This document shows, piece by piece, positions 27,449-35,014 of a stretch of DNA of 55,450 nucleotides. The position numbers and the translations under genes were made by a program. The DNA comes from Desulfamplus sp. GTDB lineage: Bacteria; Desulfobacterota; Desulfobacteria; Desulfobacterales; Desulfobacteraceae. Every line of letters starts with the position of its first letter. Position 1 is the stretch's first letter. Where the stretch lies: assembly GCA_015232555.1 (NCBI GenBank), contig JADFZJ010000027.1:1-55450 (forward strand), written 5' to 3'. The notes beneath the pieces were generated by a model. It was not told the DNA's origin, ran no database searches, and saw only the letters and a program-made list of their open reading frames with translations.

Positions 27449-28324
27449 ATGCAGGAGATAATTCAATATCTTTTTTCAGGTGTCACAACAGGCTCCATCT
27501 ACGCTGTTATTGCAGTAGGTCTTTCGATGCTCTACAGCTCAACTGAACTTATTAACTTCTCTCATGGTGAATTTGTGATGCTCGGAGCCATGGGTATTGT
27601 TACGTTATGGGTTCATTTATCCCTGCCTCTTCCATTGGCATTTATCCTGACTGTGGCTGGTGTATCAGTTATAGGTATGCTATTTGAGCGATTTGCCATA
27701 AGAACTGCAAAAAAGCATCAGCCAATAACACTTGTGATTATTACAGTTGGTGCATCTATTTTGTTTCGCGGCTTGGCAATGATACTTTGGGGAAAAGATC
27801 CGTTCAGCGTTCCTTCATTCTCCAAGCACGAATCAATTGAGATTGCAGGGGCAGCTTTAGTGCCTCAAAGTCTCTTTATTGTAGTTGCAGCTTTTATTCT
27901 TGCTGGTGCTATCCATCTTTTTTTCAAACAGACACTTACAGGAAAGGCAATGGTTGCATGTGCTGTAAATAAAAAGGCTGCATGGCTTTCGGGTATCCCG
28001 TCAGAACGGATTGGAGTGCTTGCATTTATAATCAGCACTGGCACTGGTGCTGCTGCTGGGATTTTTATAGCCCCAATAACGATGAGCAGTTACGATATGG
28101 GCACAATGCTTGGACTTAAAGGCTTTTGTGCTGCCATGATAGGTGGACTTGGAAGTCTTTGGGGAGCTTTTGCAGGAGGTATTTTGCTTGGCGTACTTGA
28201 ATCGCTTGGTGCTGGTCTTATCTCCTCTGGACTGAAAGATGCCATTGCATTTATTCTCCTTCTTTTAATTTTATATATCTGCCCCGCTGGTCTTTTCTCC
28301 GCAAAGGTTGCAAAACGCTTCTGA
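27449..28324 (+). CDS. livH: Branched-chain amino acid-type ABC transporter permease
   Basis: 291-residue inner-membrane permease with about eight TM helices. The start MQEIIQYLFSGVTTGSIYAVIAVGLSMLY is the LivH N-terminus, followed by INFSHGEFVMLGAM, a family signature. CAAMIGGLGSLWGAFAGGILLGVLESLGAG near the C-terminus is the conserved loop that contacts the ATPases. AAGG lies 9 nt upstream of the ATG. It would pair with livM as a heterodimer. No LivG or LivF ATPase gene is adjacent. Confidence 0.93.
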   Translation: MQEIIQYLFSGVTTGSIYAVIAVGLSMLYSSTELINFSHGEFVMLGAMGIVTLWVHLSLPLPLAFILTVAGVSVIGMLFERFAIRTAKKHQPITLVIITVGASILFRGLAMILWGKDPFSVPSFSKHESIEIAGAALVPQSLFIVVAAFILAGAIHLFFKQTLTGKAMVACAVNKKAAWLSGIPSERIGVLAFIISTGTGAAAGIFIAPITMSSYDMGTMLGLKGFCAAMIGGLGSLWGAFAGGILLGVLESLGAGLISSGLKDAIAFILLLLILYICPAGLFSAKVAKRF

Positions 28325-28328
28325 TTTT

Positions 28329-28366
28329 TTACCTAACAATATTTACCTAACAATGCTGTATTGTTA
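28329..28366 (+). repeat. Short direct repeat and hairpin between livH and livM
   Basis: TTACCTAACAAT occurs at 28329-28340 and 28343-28354. The second copy runs into an inverted repeat TAACAAT/ATTGTTA (28348-28354 and 28360-28366) with a 5-nt loop. It could be an RNA processing or mild attenuation signal. Confidence 0.5.
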
Positions 28367-28417
28367 AATTGGCGTATAATAAACTATAAATTTTATGAAA
28401 CATAACAGGCTCTAACT

Positions 28418-29404
28418 GTGGCTGAACAAAAACGAATATTTATTGAACACTCCATTTTTATGCTCGTAGTAATTTTATGCGGTATTTTTATAGAAAATAC
28501 CTATTACCTTCAAATTATGACCTTTATCGGCATAAACACACTTCTTGCTTTGGGGCTTAATATGCTTATGGGATACGCAGGACAGGTATCTCTTGGACAT
28601 GCCGCATTTTATGGTATCGGTGCATATACCACAGCAATTCTATCTACAACATTTGGAATCTCTCCATGGATTGCTCTATTGTGTGCTGTAGGAGGGGCTG
28701 TTTTTATTGCATTTGTTGTAGGGCTTCCGACTCTTAAACTTTCAGGTTACTATCTTGGCATGGGGACTCTTGGATTTGGCATGATTGTCAACATTGTCTT
28801 CCGTGAATGGAGTTCTGTAACAGGTGGCTCGTCAGGATTTGTTGGAATTCCCATGCTTGAAGCTGGTTCAATTCTGTTTGAATCTGGCAGCAGCTACTTC
28901 TTTTTAGTGTGGGCAGTGGTGTTTATCGCAATTATAATCTGCCGCAGAATTCTCTCCTCACGCATGGGTCGTGCCCTTCGTTCTATCCACGATGGCGAAA
29001 ATGCATCAATGGCAGTTGGGGTGAACACCCATTTTTTGAAATTACAGATTTTTATGTTCAGTGCAGCACTTGGTGCAATTGCAGGATTTTTATATGCTCA
29101 TTTTGTTATGTTTATCAGTCCTGAATCCTTTGGATTCATGGTCTCTGTTAAAATGGTCACAATGGTGGTTATCGGTGGTATGGCAAGTGTATGGGGTGCA
29201 ATTTTAGGGGCATCTCTTCTAACCCTGCTGCCTGAAGTGCTGCACAGCTTTCAGGAGTATGAGATGATTATTTTTGGGCTGATTTTAATGGTTGTGATGA
29301 TTTTTATGCCGCAAGGGTTGACAAGAGGTTTGCTTGATATTTATGAACATTCCCGTAAAAAAACGGGTAAAATTGAACAACTCAATCTTAATTTTAAGGA
29401 TTAA
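28418..29404 (+). CDS. livM: Branched-chain amino acid-type ABC transporter permease
   Basis: 328-residue inner-membrane permease, about nine TM helices. LivM signatures: GINTLLALGLNMLMGYAGQVSLGHAAFYGIGAY, LKLSGYYLGMGTLGFG, and MVTMVVIGGMASVWGAILGA near the C-terminus. The start is GTG at 28418 with a weak AGG upstream. In most liv operons livM is followed by the ATPase genes livG and livF; here a DUF2065 gene and a radical SAM gene follow instead, so the ATPases must be encoded elsewhere or be shared. Confidence 0.92.
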   Translation: MAEQKRIFIEHSIFMLVVILCGIFIENTYYLQIMTFIGINTLLALGLNMLMGYAGQVSLGHAAFYGIGAYTTAILSTTFGISPWIALLCAVGGAVFIAFVVGLPTLKLSGYYLGMGTLGFGMIVNIVFREWSSVTGGSSGFVGIPMLEAGSILFESGSSYFFLVWAVVFIAIIICRRILSSRMGRALRSIHDGENASMAVGVNTHFLKLQIFMFSAALGAIAGFLYAHFVMFISPESFGFMVSVKMVTMVVIGGMASVWGAILGASLLTLLPEVLHSFQEYEMIIFGLILMVVMIFMPQGLTRGLLDIYEHSRKKTGKIEQLNLNFKD

Positions 29405-29411
29405 CAAGAAA

Positions 29412-29603
29412 ATGAAATTTTTCCTTTGTGTAATGGGGATGGTTATGATTGTAGAAGGTTTGCCCTATTTTGCCTTTCCTGAAAAGATGAAAGATATAAT
29501 TTCTGCAGTAACCCAGCTTCCAGACAATTCTCTTCGCCGTTTTGGGGCGGTACTTATGCTACTTGGACTTGGGGTGGTCTATTTTGGAAAGAGCCTATTA
29601 TAA
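29412..29603 (+). CDS. DUF2065 small inner-membrane protein
   Basis: 63 residues from the ATG at 29412, with AAGGA about 11 nt upstream. It has two hydrophobic segments separated by a charged stretch: FFLCVMGMVMIVEGLPYFAFPEK, then LRRFGAVLMLLGLGVVYFG. The EGLPYFAFPE and LRRFGA patterns match DUF2065 (YjeT-like). Function is unknown. The stop of livM lies 7 nt upstream, so it is probably in the liv transcript by position. Confidence 0.8.
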   Translation: MKFFLCVMGMVMIVEGLPYFAFPEKMKDIISAVTQLPDNSLRRFGAVLMLLGLGVVYFGKSLL

Positions 29604-29647
29604 AATTCAGCGTATGATAAAATTAATAGCAGCAGACAGAATTAATT

Positions 29648-30631
29648 ATGGAAGATAAAAAAAGAAGATACTCAGATTACAACTCATACTTAAAATCACT
29701 CTATGGAGAGCGGGTTCAAAAAATTATTGTTGATGCTGGTCTTAACTGCCCTAACAGAGATGGAACTATTTCAAGAGGAGGCTGTATTTACTGTAACGGC
29801 AAGGGTTCGGGTTCAGGACTTTGGAGTAAGGGAGTCTCAATAACAGAACAGATTGAACTTGGTCGTAATGCCATGACTCGGCGGTACAGTGCAAAAAAAT
29901 TTTTGATCTATTTTCAATCTTACACTAACACATACACCTCTTGTGAGCGTATGAAAGAAATGTATGATGAAGCACTTAGGGCAGATGGTGTAGTAGGAAT
30001 GGCAATCGGGACCAGACCAGATTGTATTGATCAAGATAAGATAGACCTAATTGATTCATACGCTGACAAATATCTTGTGTGGCTGGAATATGGTCTTCAA
30101 TCAAGCCATGACAGAACTCTTGAGCTGATAAACCGAGGGCATGATTTTGCATGCTTTGTTAAGTCAGTGCAGATGGCAAAAGAGAAACGGCAGATTTCAG
30201 ATAGTCATGGATACGCAAATTCAGGAGATCATAAAAGTAATGGGATTAATGTGTGTGCACATGTTATTTTAGGTCTTCCAGGAGAGACAAGAGAGATGAT
30301 GATTGAAACGGCTCAAAGAATAGGTGAGCTTGGTATTCACGGGGTTAAAATTCATCTGCTTTATGTGGTAAAAGGGACTTTTTTAGAAAAGATGTTTAAA
30401 AACGGCAGTTACGCATGTATGACTCAAAACGATTATGTTGAGACTGTCTGCGATTTTATTGAGCATCTTCCTGCAAATATTGTTATTCAAAGAATTACAG
30501 GAGATCCCCACCCTGACGAACTTGCTGCACCAGAGTGGGCACTTGATAAACATAAAACTTTTAACATGATACAAAAGACATTTGAAAAAAGAGATTCATG
30601 GCAGGGAAAGCTGTATGTAAAAAAGTTTTAG
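29648..30631 (+). CDS. YhcC/TIGR01212-type radical SAM protein
   Basis: 327 residues. It starts with the family pattern YSDYNSYLKSLYGERVQKIIVDAG, then the cluster cysteines in NCPNRDGTISRGGCIYCN (one Cys, then CxxC 12 residues later). VWLEYGLQSSHDRTL and HVILGLPGETREMM are further family motifs. The substrate is not established in the literature I know. A hydrophilic stretch SDSHGYANSGDHKSNG (about 180-195) appears inserted before the HVILGLPGE strand. The ribosome binding site is weak. The TAG stop lies inside a terminator hairpin. Confidence 0.9.
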   Translation: MEDKKRRYSDYNSYLKSLYGERVQKIIVDAGLNCPNRDGTISRGGCIYCNGKGSGSGLWSKGVSITEQIELGRNAMTRRYSAKKFLIYFQSYTNTYTSCERMKEMYDEALRADGVVGMAIGTRPDCIDQDKIDLIDSYADKYLVWLEYGLQSSHDRTLELINRGHDFACFVKSVQMAKEKRQISDSHGYANSGDHKSNGINVCAHVILGLPGETREMMIETAQRIGELGIHGVKIHLLYVVKGTFLEKMFKNGSYACMTQNDYVETVCDFIEHLPANIVIQRITGDPHPDELAAPEWALDKHKTFNMIQKTFEKRDSWQGKLYVKKF

Positions 30632-30657
30632 CTATAAATTGCAGCTAAAATTTGATA
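30626..30657 (+). terminator. Rho-independent terminator of the YhcC-type gene
   Basis: TTTTAGCT (30626-30633) and AGCTAAAA (30643-30650) form an 8-bp stem with a 9-nt loop, followed by TTTGATATTTTTTT. The left arm includes the TAG stop. Confidence 0.6.
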
Positions 30658-30665
30658 TTTTTTTA

Positions 30666-30983
30666 TCAGATATTCCTGCTTGTATAAAGTCGTTCAGCAT
30701 CTTCAAGCGAGGAGGCATATCCTTTAAAACCCTCCATATCTTCGCACGACATTATAACATCAGATGCAAAAAATCCCTCAACCATGCTTTTATCTCCGTG
30801 CTGCATAAGTGCCAAAAAAAGAACGGGCACAATACTTACTCCAGTAGTTCCTGTTTGAACAGCATATTTTAATGGCTTTTCAGTTATATAAGCTGCAAAA
30901 AGCGTCTGTTGAACAGGCATTATCTGTATAATTTCAGGATTATGGCTGTGACTATGTTCATGTTCACTACAATTATTGCACAT
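30666..30983 (-). CDS. Unrecognised small protein with Cys/His-rich N-terminus
   Basis: 105 residues, no family recognised. It opens MCNNCSEHEHSHSHN, a possible metal-binding stretch with CxxC and alternating His. A compact region follows (QTLFAAYITEKPLKYAVQTG, VSIVPVLFLALMQ, DVIMSCEDMEGFKGYASSLEDAERLY). There is no signal peptide or clear TM helix. The ATG at 30983 is chosen; a TTG at 30995 sits directly on the AAGGA motif, so the start is not fixed. It is convergent with the radical SAM gene and divergent from nadE. It could be a small metal-binding or sensory protein; this is a guess. Confidence 0.6.
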   Translation of the reverse strand: MCNNCSEHEHSHSHNPEIIQIMPVQQTLFAAYITEKPLKYAVQTGTTGVSIVPVLFLALMQHGDKSMVEGFFASDVIMSCEDMEGFKGYASSLEDAERLYTSRNI

Positions 30984-31149
30984 AATAGATATCAATCCTT
31001 TTTTGTTTGGGTTGTTTGTTTTTTTCTTTAGTTCAATTTTAATTCTAATCGGATATTCATGTCATTTCAATATTAAACTTAAGGCTCTTATTGTATTTCG
31101 ATGTTTTCATAGGGAGTGATACTATTCCCCCTCTCCTTATGGGGTGGGC

Positions 31150-31163
31150 AGATTAGTGCGTAA
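31150..31163. repeat. AGATTAGTGCGTAA short dispersed repeat, copy 1
   Basis: The 14-mer occurs here, upstream of nadE, and again at 33129-33142 upstream of the methionine aminopeptidase region. Each copy sits in a non-coding spacer. Confidence 0.5.
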
Positions 31164-31199
31164 CATAACTTATAAGATCACAATTTGGAGGAAAATAAT

Positions 31200-32036
31200 A
31201 TGGAAAAAATAGCCAAACATATCGAAGCATGGCTCAAAGATTACTGTATAAAATCAAGATTAAACGGATTTGCAGTCGGGATATCTGGCGGAATTGACTC
31301 TGCTGTAACATCAACTCTTTGTGCAAGAACAGGTCTTCAAGTTCTTGCCTTGAACATGCCAATCTACCAATCTCCTCATCAATTTAACCTGTCAGAGAGC
31401 CACATCAGGTGGCTTGAAAGCTCTTTTGCTAACGTACAAGGGGTAATGGTTGATTTAACTCCATCTTTTCAGACATTTGAAAAGAGTCTCCCGCAAGAGA
31501 TCCAAGACGGCTTGACTATGGCAAACGCACGCTCTCGTTTTAGAATGGTAACTCTCTATGCGTTTGCGGGTCACCATAAACTTTTAGTAGTCGGAACAGG
31601 CAACAAGGTTGAAGATTTTGGAGTAGGATTTTATACAAAATATGGGGACGGAGGGGTTGATATCTCACCTATTGCAGATCTGTTCAAAACAGAAATTTTT
31701 GCTCTTGGCAAATATCTTGGAGTGAGTGACGACATCATCAAAGCTCCTCCCACTGATGGATTGTGGGAGGATAACAGAACAGATGAGTCTCAAATCGGGG
31801 CGAGCTATCCAGAACTTGAATGGGCAATGAGATATGAGCAAAATAAAAATTATATGATAGATTGCTCTAAATATGGTAAAGGAGACAGTTTCAGGGTTGA
31901 ATGCGATGATAAAGATGAAAATATTTTATCATCAAGACAGAAAGAGGTGCTCTCCATTTACAGAAAATTTAACCGAATGAATCGTCATAAAATGGAGCCT
32001 ATTCCTATCTGCCTCATACCTGATGAGTTCAGATAA
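31200..32036 (+). CDS. nadE: NAD+ synthetase, ammonia-dependent type
   Basis: Amidates nicotinic acid adenine dinucleotide to NAD+ with ATP. 278 residues, with no glutaminase domain. The P-loop-like VGISGGIDSAVTSTL (about 28-42) is the ATP-pyrophosphatase motif. VVGTGNKVEDFGVGFYTKYGDGGVDISPIADL is the NadE signature. The ATG at 31200 is preceded by GGAGG with 8-nt spacing. It is the only plus-strand gene between two minus-strand blocks, so it is probably monocistronic. Confidence 0.94.
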   Translation: MEKIAKHIEAWLKDYCIKSRLNGFAVGISGGIDSAVTSTLCARTGLQVLALNMPIYQSPHQFNLSESHIRWLESSFANVQGVMVDLTPSFQTFEKSLPQEIQDGLTMANARSRFRMVTLYAFAGHHKLLVVGTGNKVEDFGVGFYTKYGDGGVDISPIADLFKTEIFALGKYLGVSDDIIKAPPTDGLWEDNRTDESQIGASYPELEWAMRYEQNKNYMIDCSKYGKGDSFRVECDDKDENILSSRQKEVLSIYRKFNRMNRHKMEPIPICLIPDEFR

Positions 32037-32087
32037 AGTTGAAAAATCTAAACCCATTAAAATCATTACAACCGCTTTAAAACGATC

Positions 32088-33062
32088 TCAAAGCTCATAA
32101 GGCGTAAGGCTTTCATATCCTTTTGCAGTAACCAATATGGTCTGCTCAAACTGTGCGGACAGATACCCGTCATCAGTTACAGCAGTCCACTTATCTTCAA
32201 GAATATGGAGCTTTCTGGTGCCAAGGTTAATCATCGGCTCAATTGTGAACACCATGCCCGGAACCAGCATTAACCCTTTTCCTCTTTTTCCAAAATGGAG
32301 AATCTGAGGCTGTTCGTGGAATTGCAAACCAACTCCATGCCCCACAAACTCTCTTACAACAGAACAGCCTTGACTCTCTGCATAATTCTGTATTGCCCAG
32401 CCGATATCACCAAGTCGTGCACCTGGCTGCACAACCTCAATTGCCCGCTTAAGAGACTCTCTTGCAACTGAGACAATTTTTTCACCATCAGGGGTAGGTT
32501 TTCCCACAAAAAATGTTTTGTTGGCATCAGCATAATACCCATCTAAAATCGGGGTGATATCAATATTGACAATATCGCCATCTTTTAAAGTTCGTTCACT
32601 TGGGATACCGTGACAGATAACCTCATTGACTGAAACGCAGACGCTTTTAGGAAATCCGCGGTAATTTAAGGGTGCAGGGACTGCCCCTGCTTTAATGGTC
32701 TCCTCATGGACAAATGTGTTGATATCATCGGTTTTAAGCCCTGGGCGGATCATATTTTCAACTTTGTCCATAATTTCAAGCAGCAGAACTCCAGCTTTTC
32801 GTATCCCTTCAATCTGATGTGGCTCTTTGAGAGTAATATCAAATTTCTTTTTGTACTGCTCCTTTAGTGTAGGTATTTTGGGCGGAACTTTAACCCCGAA
32901 TTTTCTTGTTATTTTGTTAAGCAGGCTTGATGGTGAAATTGGTGACTGTGATGCTATTTCGATATTTGAATTTTTATTCATACAACAGAATTTATATTTC
33001 TTCCCGCTTCCGCATGGACACAAACTGTTTCTGCCGATCGTCTCTTTAGATTGCTGTTTCAT
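32088..33062 (-). CDS. map: Type I methionine aminopeptidase with N-terminal SEC-C motif
   Basis: Removes the initiator Met from nascent proteins. 324 residues. The N-terminus carries a SEC-C zinc motif CPCGSGKKYKFCC (CxCx8CC, about 16-28), followed by a linker and the aminopeptidase (about 70-324). The five metal ligands are visible: Asp in DITPILDGYYADANK (two), His in VGHGVGLQFHEQP, Glu in FTIEPM and Glu in QFEQTI. SEC-C may dock the enzyme near the ribosome or SecA-like partners; that is inferred. It lies 85 nt downstream of miaB on the same strand. Confidence 0.95.
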   Translation of the reverse strand: MKQQSKETIGRNSLCPCGSGKKYKFCCMNKNSNIEIASQSPISPSSLLNKITRKFGVKVPPKIPTLKEQYKKKFDITLKEPHQIEGIRKAGVLLLEIMDKVENMIRPGLKTDDINTFVHEETIKAGAVPAPLNYRGFPKSVCVSVNEVICHGIPSERTLKDGDIVNIDITPILDGYYADANKTFFVGKPTPDGEKIVSVARESLKRAIEVVQPGARLGDIGWAIQNYAESQGCSVVREFVGHGVGLQFHEQPQILHFGKRGKGLMLVPGMVFTIEPMINLGTRKLHILEDKWTAVTDDGYLSAQFEQTILVTAKGYESLTPYEL

Positions 33063-33095
33063 TATATTTACTCTTTAATATTTTACTTATTGATA

Positions 33096-33142
33096 TTACG
33101 CACAGTCCATCTCCACAGAGGAAGCGAAGATTAGTGCGTAAA
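33096..33142. repeat. Inverted-repeat spacer element between map and miaB with the AGATTAGTGCGTAA copy 2
   Basis: TTACGCAC (33096-33103) and GTGCGTAA (33134-33141) are inverted around 30 nt. The right side belongs to AGATTAGTGCGTAA (33129-33142), shared with 31150-31163. It may be a decayed short mobile or REP-like element. Confidence 0.45.
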
Positions 33143-33147
33143 ATGAG

Positions 33148-34617
33148 TTATAATTCTAATTTTTTTGTAAGACTTCCCCACAACGAATGAGGATAAGCCT
33201 GCTCTATATAAATGTCAACTATCTGCCCTTGAGCTATATTATCAGCGTAAAAATGGACAATCTTGCCTGACTCTGTGCGTCCTGTCATTTGAGGCAGAAC
33301 TTTAGAGGATGTATTATCTAAGTCAGATGATATTTTGACATCTTCGTGCTCCTGAGTATTCTCTTCGTGCCGTCTTTTTAAACTTTTGCCTTCAACTAAA
33401 ACAGGCTGGACAGCTCCAACTAATGCCTGATTTCTCTTTTCAGTATAGTGCTCTTGAATGGCAAGCAGTTCGTTGAGTCTTGAGAGCTTTTCATCATCAT
33501 CAATATGACCTGAAAATTTTGCTGCTGGTGCATTTGGGCGGTCAGAATAGGTAAATGCAAACAGACCGTCAAATTCAACTGTTCTTACAAGATCAAGAGT
33601 CTGTTCAAAATCTTCACGACTCTCTGATGGAAATCCAACAATCATGTCAGATGAGAGTCCAATATCAGGGCAGTGTCTTCTTAGTGTCTCGATTCTTTCA
33701 AGATATCTCTCTCTGGTATAACCCCTATTCATCTTTTTAAGAATGGTGTTTGAACCTGATTGTACTGGAAGATGGAGTTGATTGCACACTTTTTTGATAT
33801 CTCTTATTGCAAAAATAAGCTCATCTGAAATATCTTTTGGGTGGGATGTGGCAAATCTGATACGCTCAATTCCATTGATATCATTAATCTTTGCAAGAAG
33901 TTCTGGAAAAGAGTGGTTTCCATAGGAATTAACATTCTGACCAAGCAGAGTAACCTCCTTAACTCCTGAATCTGCAAGAATGGCTATCTCTTGAACAATG
34001 CTCGCAGGTGTTCTGCTGCGTTCCCGTCCTCTGACATACGGTACAATACAGTATGTACAAAAATTATTACACCCCTGCATAATAGTTACAAATCTTAGCA
34101 CCTTCTCTCGGTCAAGTGTTGCAACATTGGGCATTGATTCAAAGATATTGCTGCTCTCTTCTATGTCAGTAATGTGTGTTTTACTGCCATTATCTATCTG
34201 AGATAGAACACTCTTTATAAGATGGGGAAGCCTTTCAAATGCTTGAGTTCCCATAACAATATCAAGATGGGGAATACGTTTAAATACATTTGCCCCCTCT
34301 TGCTGTGCGACACAACCAGCCATGATCGATATAAGATTTGGATTCTTCCGTTTTTTGTTGGCAAGAGTTCCAAGGAAGCTGAACGCCTTTTCCTGTGCCT
34401 TTTCTCTTATGGAGCAGGTGTTGCAGACAACAATATCAGCTTTGTCTAAATCTTCGGTTTTTGCATATCCAATATTGTGAAGAATATCAGATATTTTTTC
34501 AGAATCATAGCTGTTCATCTGGCAGCCAATGGTATAAACGTAAGCAAAACCGCTACTATTTAAGCTTCTTTTATTATTTGATTCACTCGTGTGAGTTATT
34601 CTGTTTTTACTATTCAT
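33148..34617 (-). CDS. miaB: tRNA-2-methylthio-N6-dimethylallyladenosine synthase
   Basis: Methylthiolates i6A37 in tRNAs. 489 residues. N-terminal cluster cysteines are in TIGCQMNSYDSEK, NTCSIREKAQEK and MAGCVAQQ. The radical SAM cysteines are in GCNNFCTYCIVPYVRGRERSR. LLGQNVNSYG and ATSHPKDISDELI follow. The C-terminal TRAM domain holds a hydrophilic insertion of ~30 residues (RRHEENTQEHEDVKIS and on) between the VLVEG strand and GRTESGKIVHF. The N-terminus has a ~20-residue Ser/Asn-rich leader. It is followed by map, and DUF4911 lies 63 nt upstream on the same strand. Confidence 0.95.
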   Translation of the reverse strand: MNSKNRITHTSESNNKRSLNSSGFAYVYTIGCQMNSYDSEKISDILHNIGYAKTEDLDKADIVVCNTCSIREKAQEKAFSFLGTLANKKRKNPNLISIMAGCVAQQEGANVFKRIPHLDIVMGTQAFERLPHLIKSVLSQIDNGSKTHITDIEESSNIFESMPNVATLDREKVLRFVTIMQGCNNFCTYCIVPYVRGRERSRTPASIVQEIAILADSGVKEVTLLGQNVNSYGNHSFPELLAKINDINGIERIRFATSHPKDISDELIFAIRDIKKVCNQLHLPVQSGSNTILKKMNRGYTRERYLERIETLRRHCPDIGLSSDMIVGFPSESREDFEQTLDLVRTVEFDGLFAFTYSDRPNAPAAKFSGHIDDDEKLSRLNELLAIQEHYTEKRNQALVGAVQPVLVEGKSLKRRHEENTQEHEDVKISSDLDNTSSKVLPQMTGRTESGKIVHFYADNIAQGQIVDIYIEQAYPHSLWGSLTKKLEL

Positions 34618-34680
34618 CTATTCACTATAATTTATCTAATTATTATAATATGTTTCTATTTATTACAATCTGTCTTTAAT

Positions 34681-34890
34681 TTATAACTCATTAATATAAA
34701 TATCCTTTTTCAGATCAGCAAGCACAGCCTCAACATCTTCCATACACCCGGGAGCAATGGCAAATCTGACAACTCCCTCTTTTGCATCAAGGGTAGTTAT
34801 TACTGCAAGACCGTCATGGGCTTCAAAAATAAATTTCAAAAAACCGATTCTGCTCTTATCTACTCTAAAAAGTTTATGAATTGTTCTCAT
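34681..34890 (-). CDS. DUF4911 small protein
   Basis: 69 residues from the ATG at 34890, with AGGA upstream. The pattern RIGFLKFIFEAHDGLAVITTLDAKEG and a C-terminal PG motif match DUF4911 proteins, whose function is unknown; they are often near tRNA-modification genes in this group. An upstream in-frame ATG at 34932 lies inside the palindromic repeat and is rejected as the start. The gene precedes miaB by 63 nt. Confidence 0.75.
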   Translation of the reverse strand: MRTIHKLFRVDKSRIGFLKFIFEAHDGLAVITTLDAKEGVVRFAIAPGCMEDVEAVLADLKKDIYINEL

Positions 34891-34916
34891 TACCGTTCCT
34901 GTAAAAATTTTTATAT

Positions 34917-34952
34917 AAAAGTAGAGACGCACGGCTGTGCGTCTCTACTTTT
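34917..34952. repeat. Dispersed palindrome GTAGAGACGC, copy 2
   Basis: AAAAGTAGAGACGCAC (34917-34932), loop GGCT, GTGCGTCTCTACTTTT (34937-34952): a perfect 16-bp stem. It lies between the hybrid kinase and DUF4911. With a flanking T-run on either strand it could terminate transcription in both directions. Confidence 0.92.
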
Positions 34953-35014
34953 TTTATGATTAATTGTACTTATGAACTTTTGCATGATTAATTTTACTTA
35001 TGAATGCGTGAATA

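Noticed and set aside
34891-34932. Longer DUF4911 start at 34932
   Set aside because: It lies inside the dispersed palindrome; the ATG at 34890 has a better ribosome binding site and matches family length.
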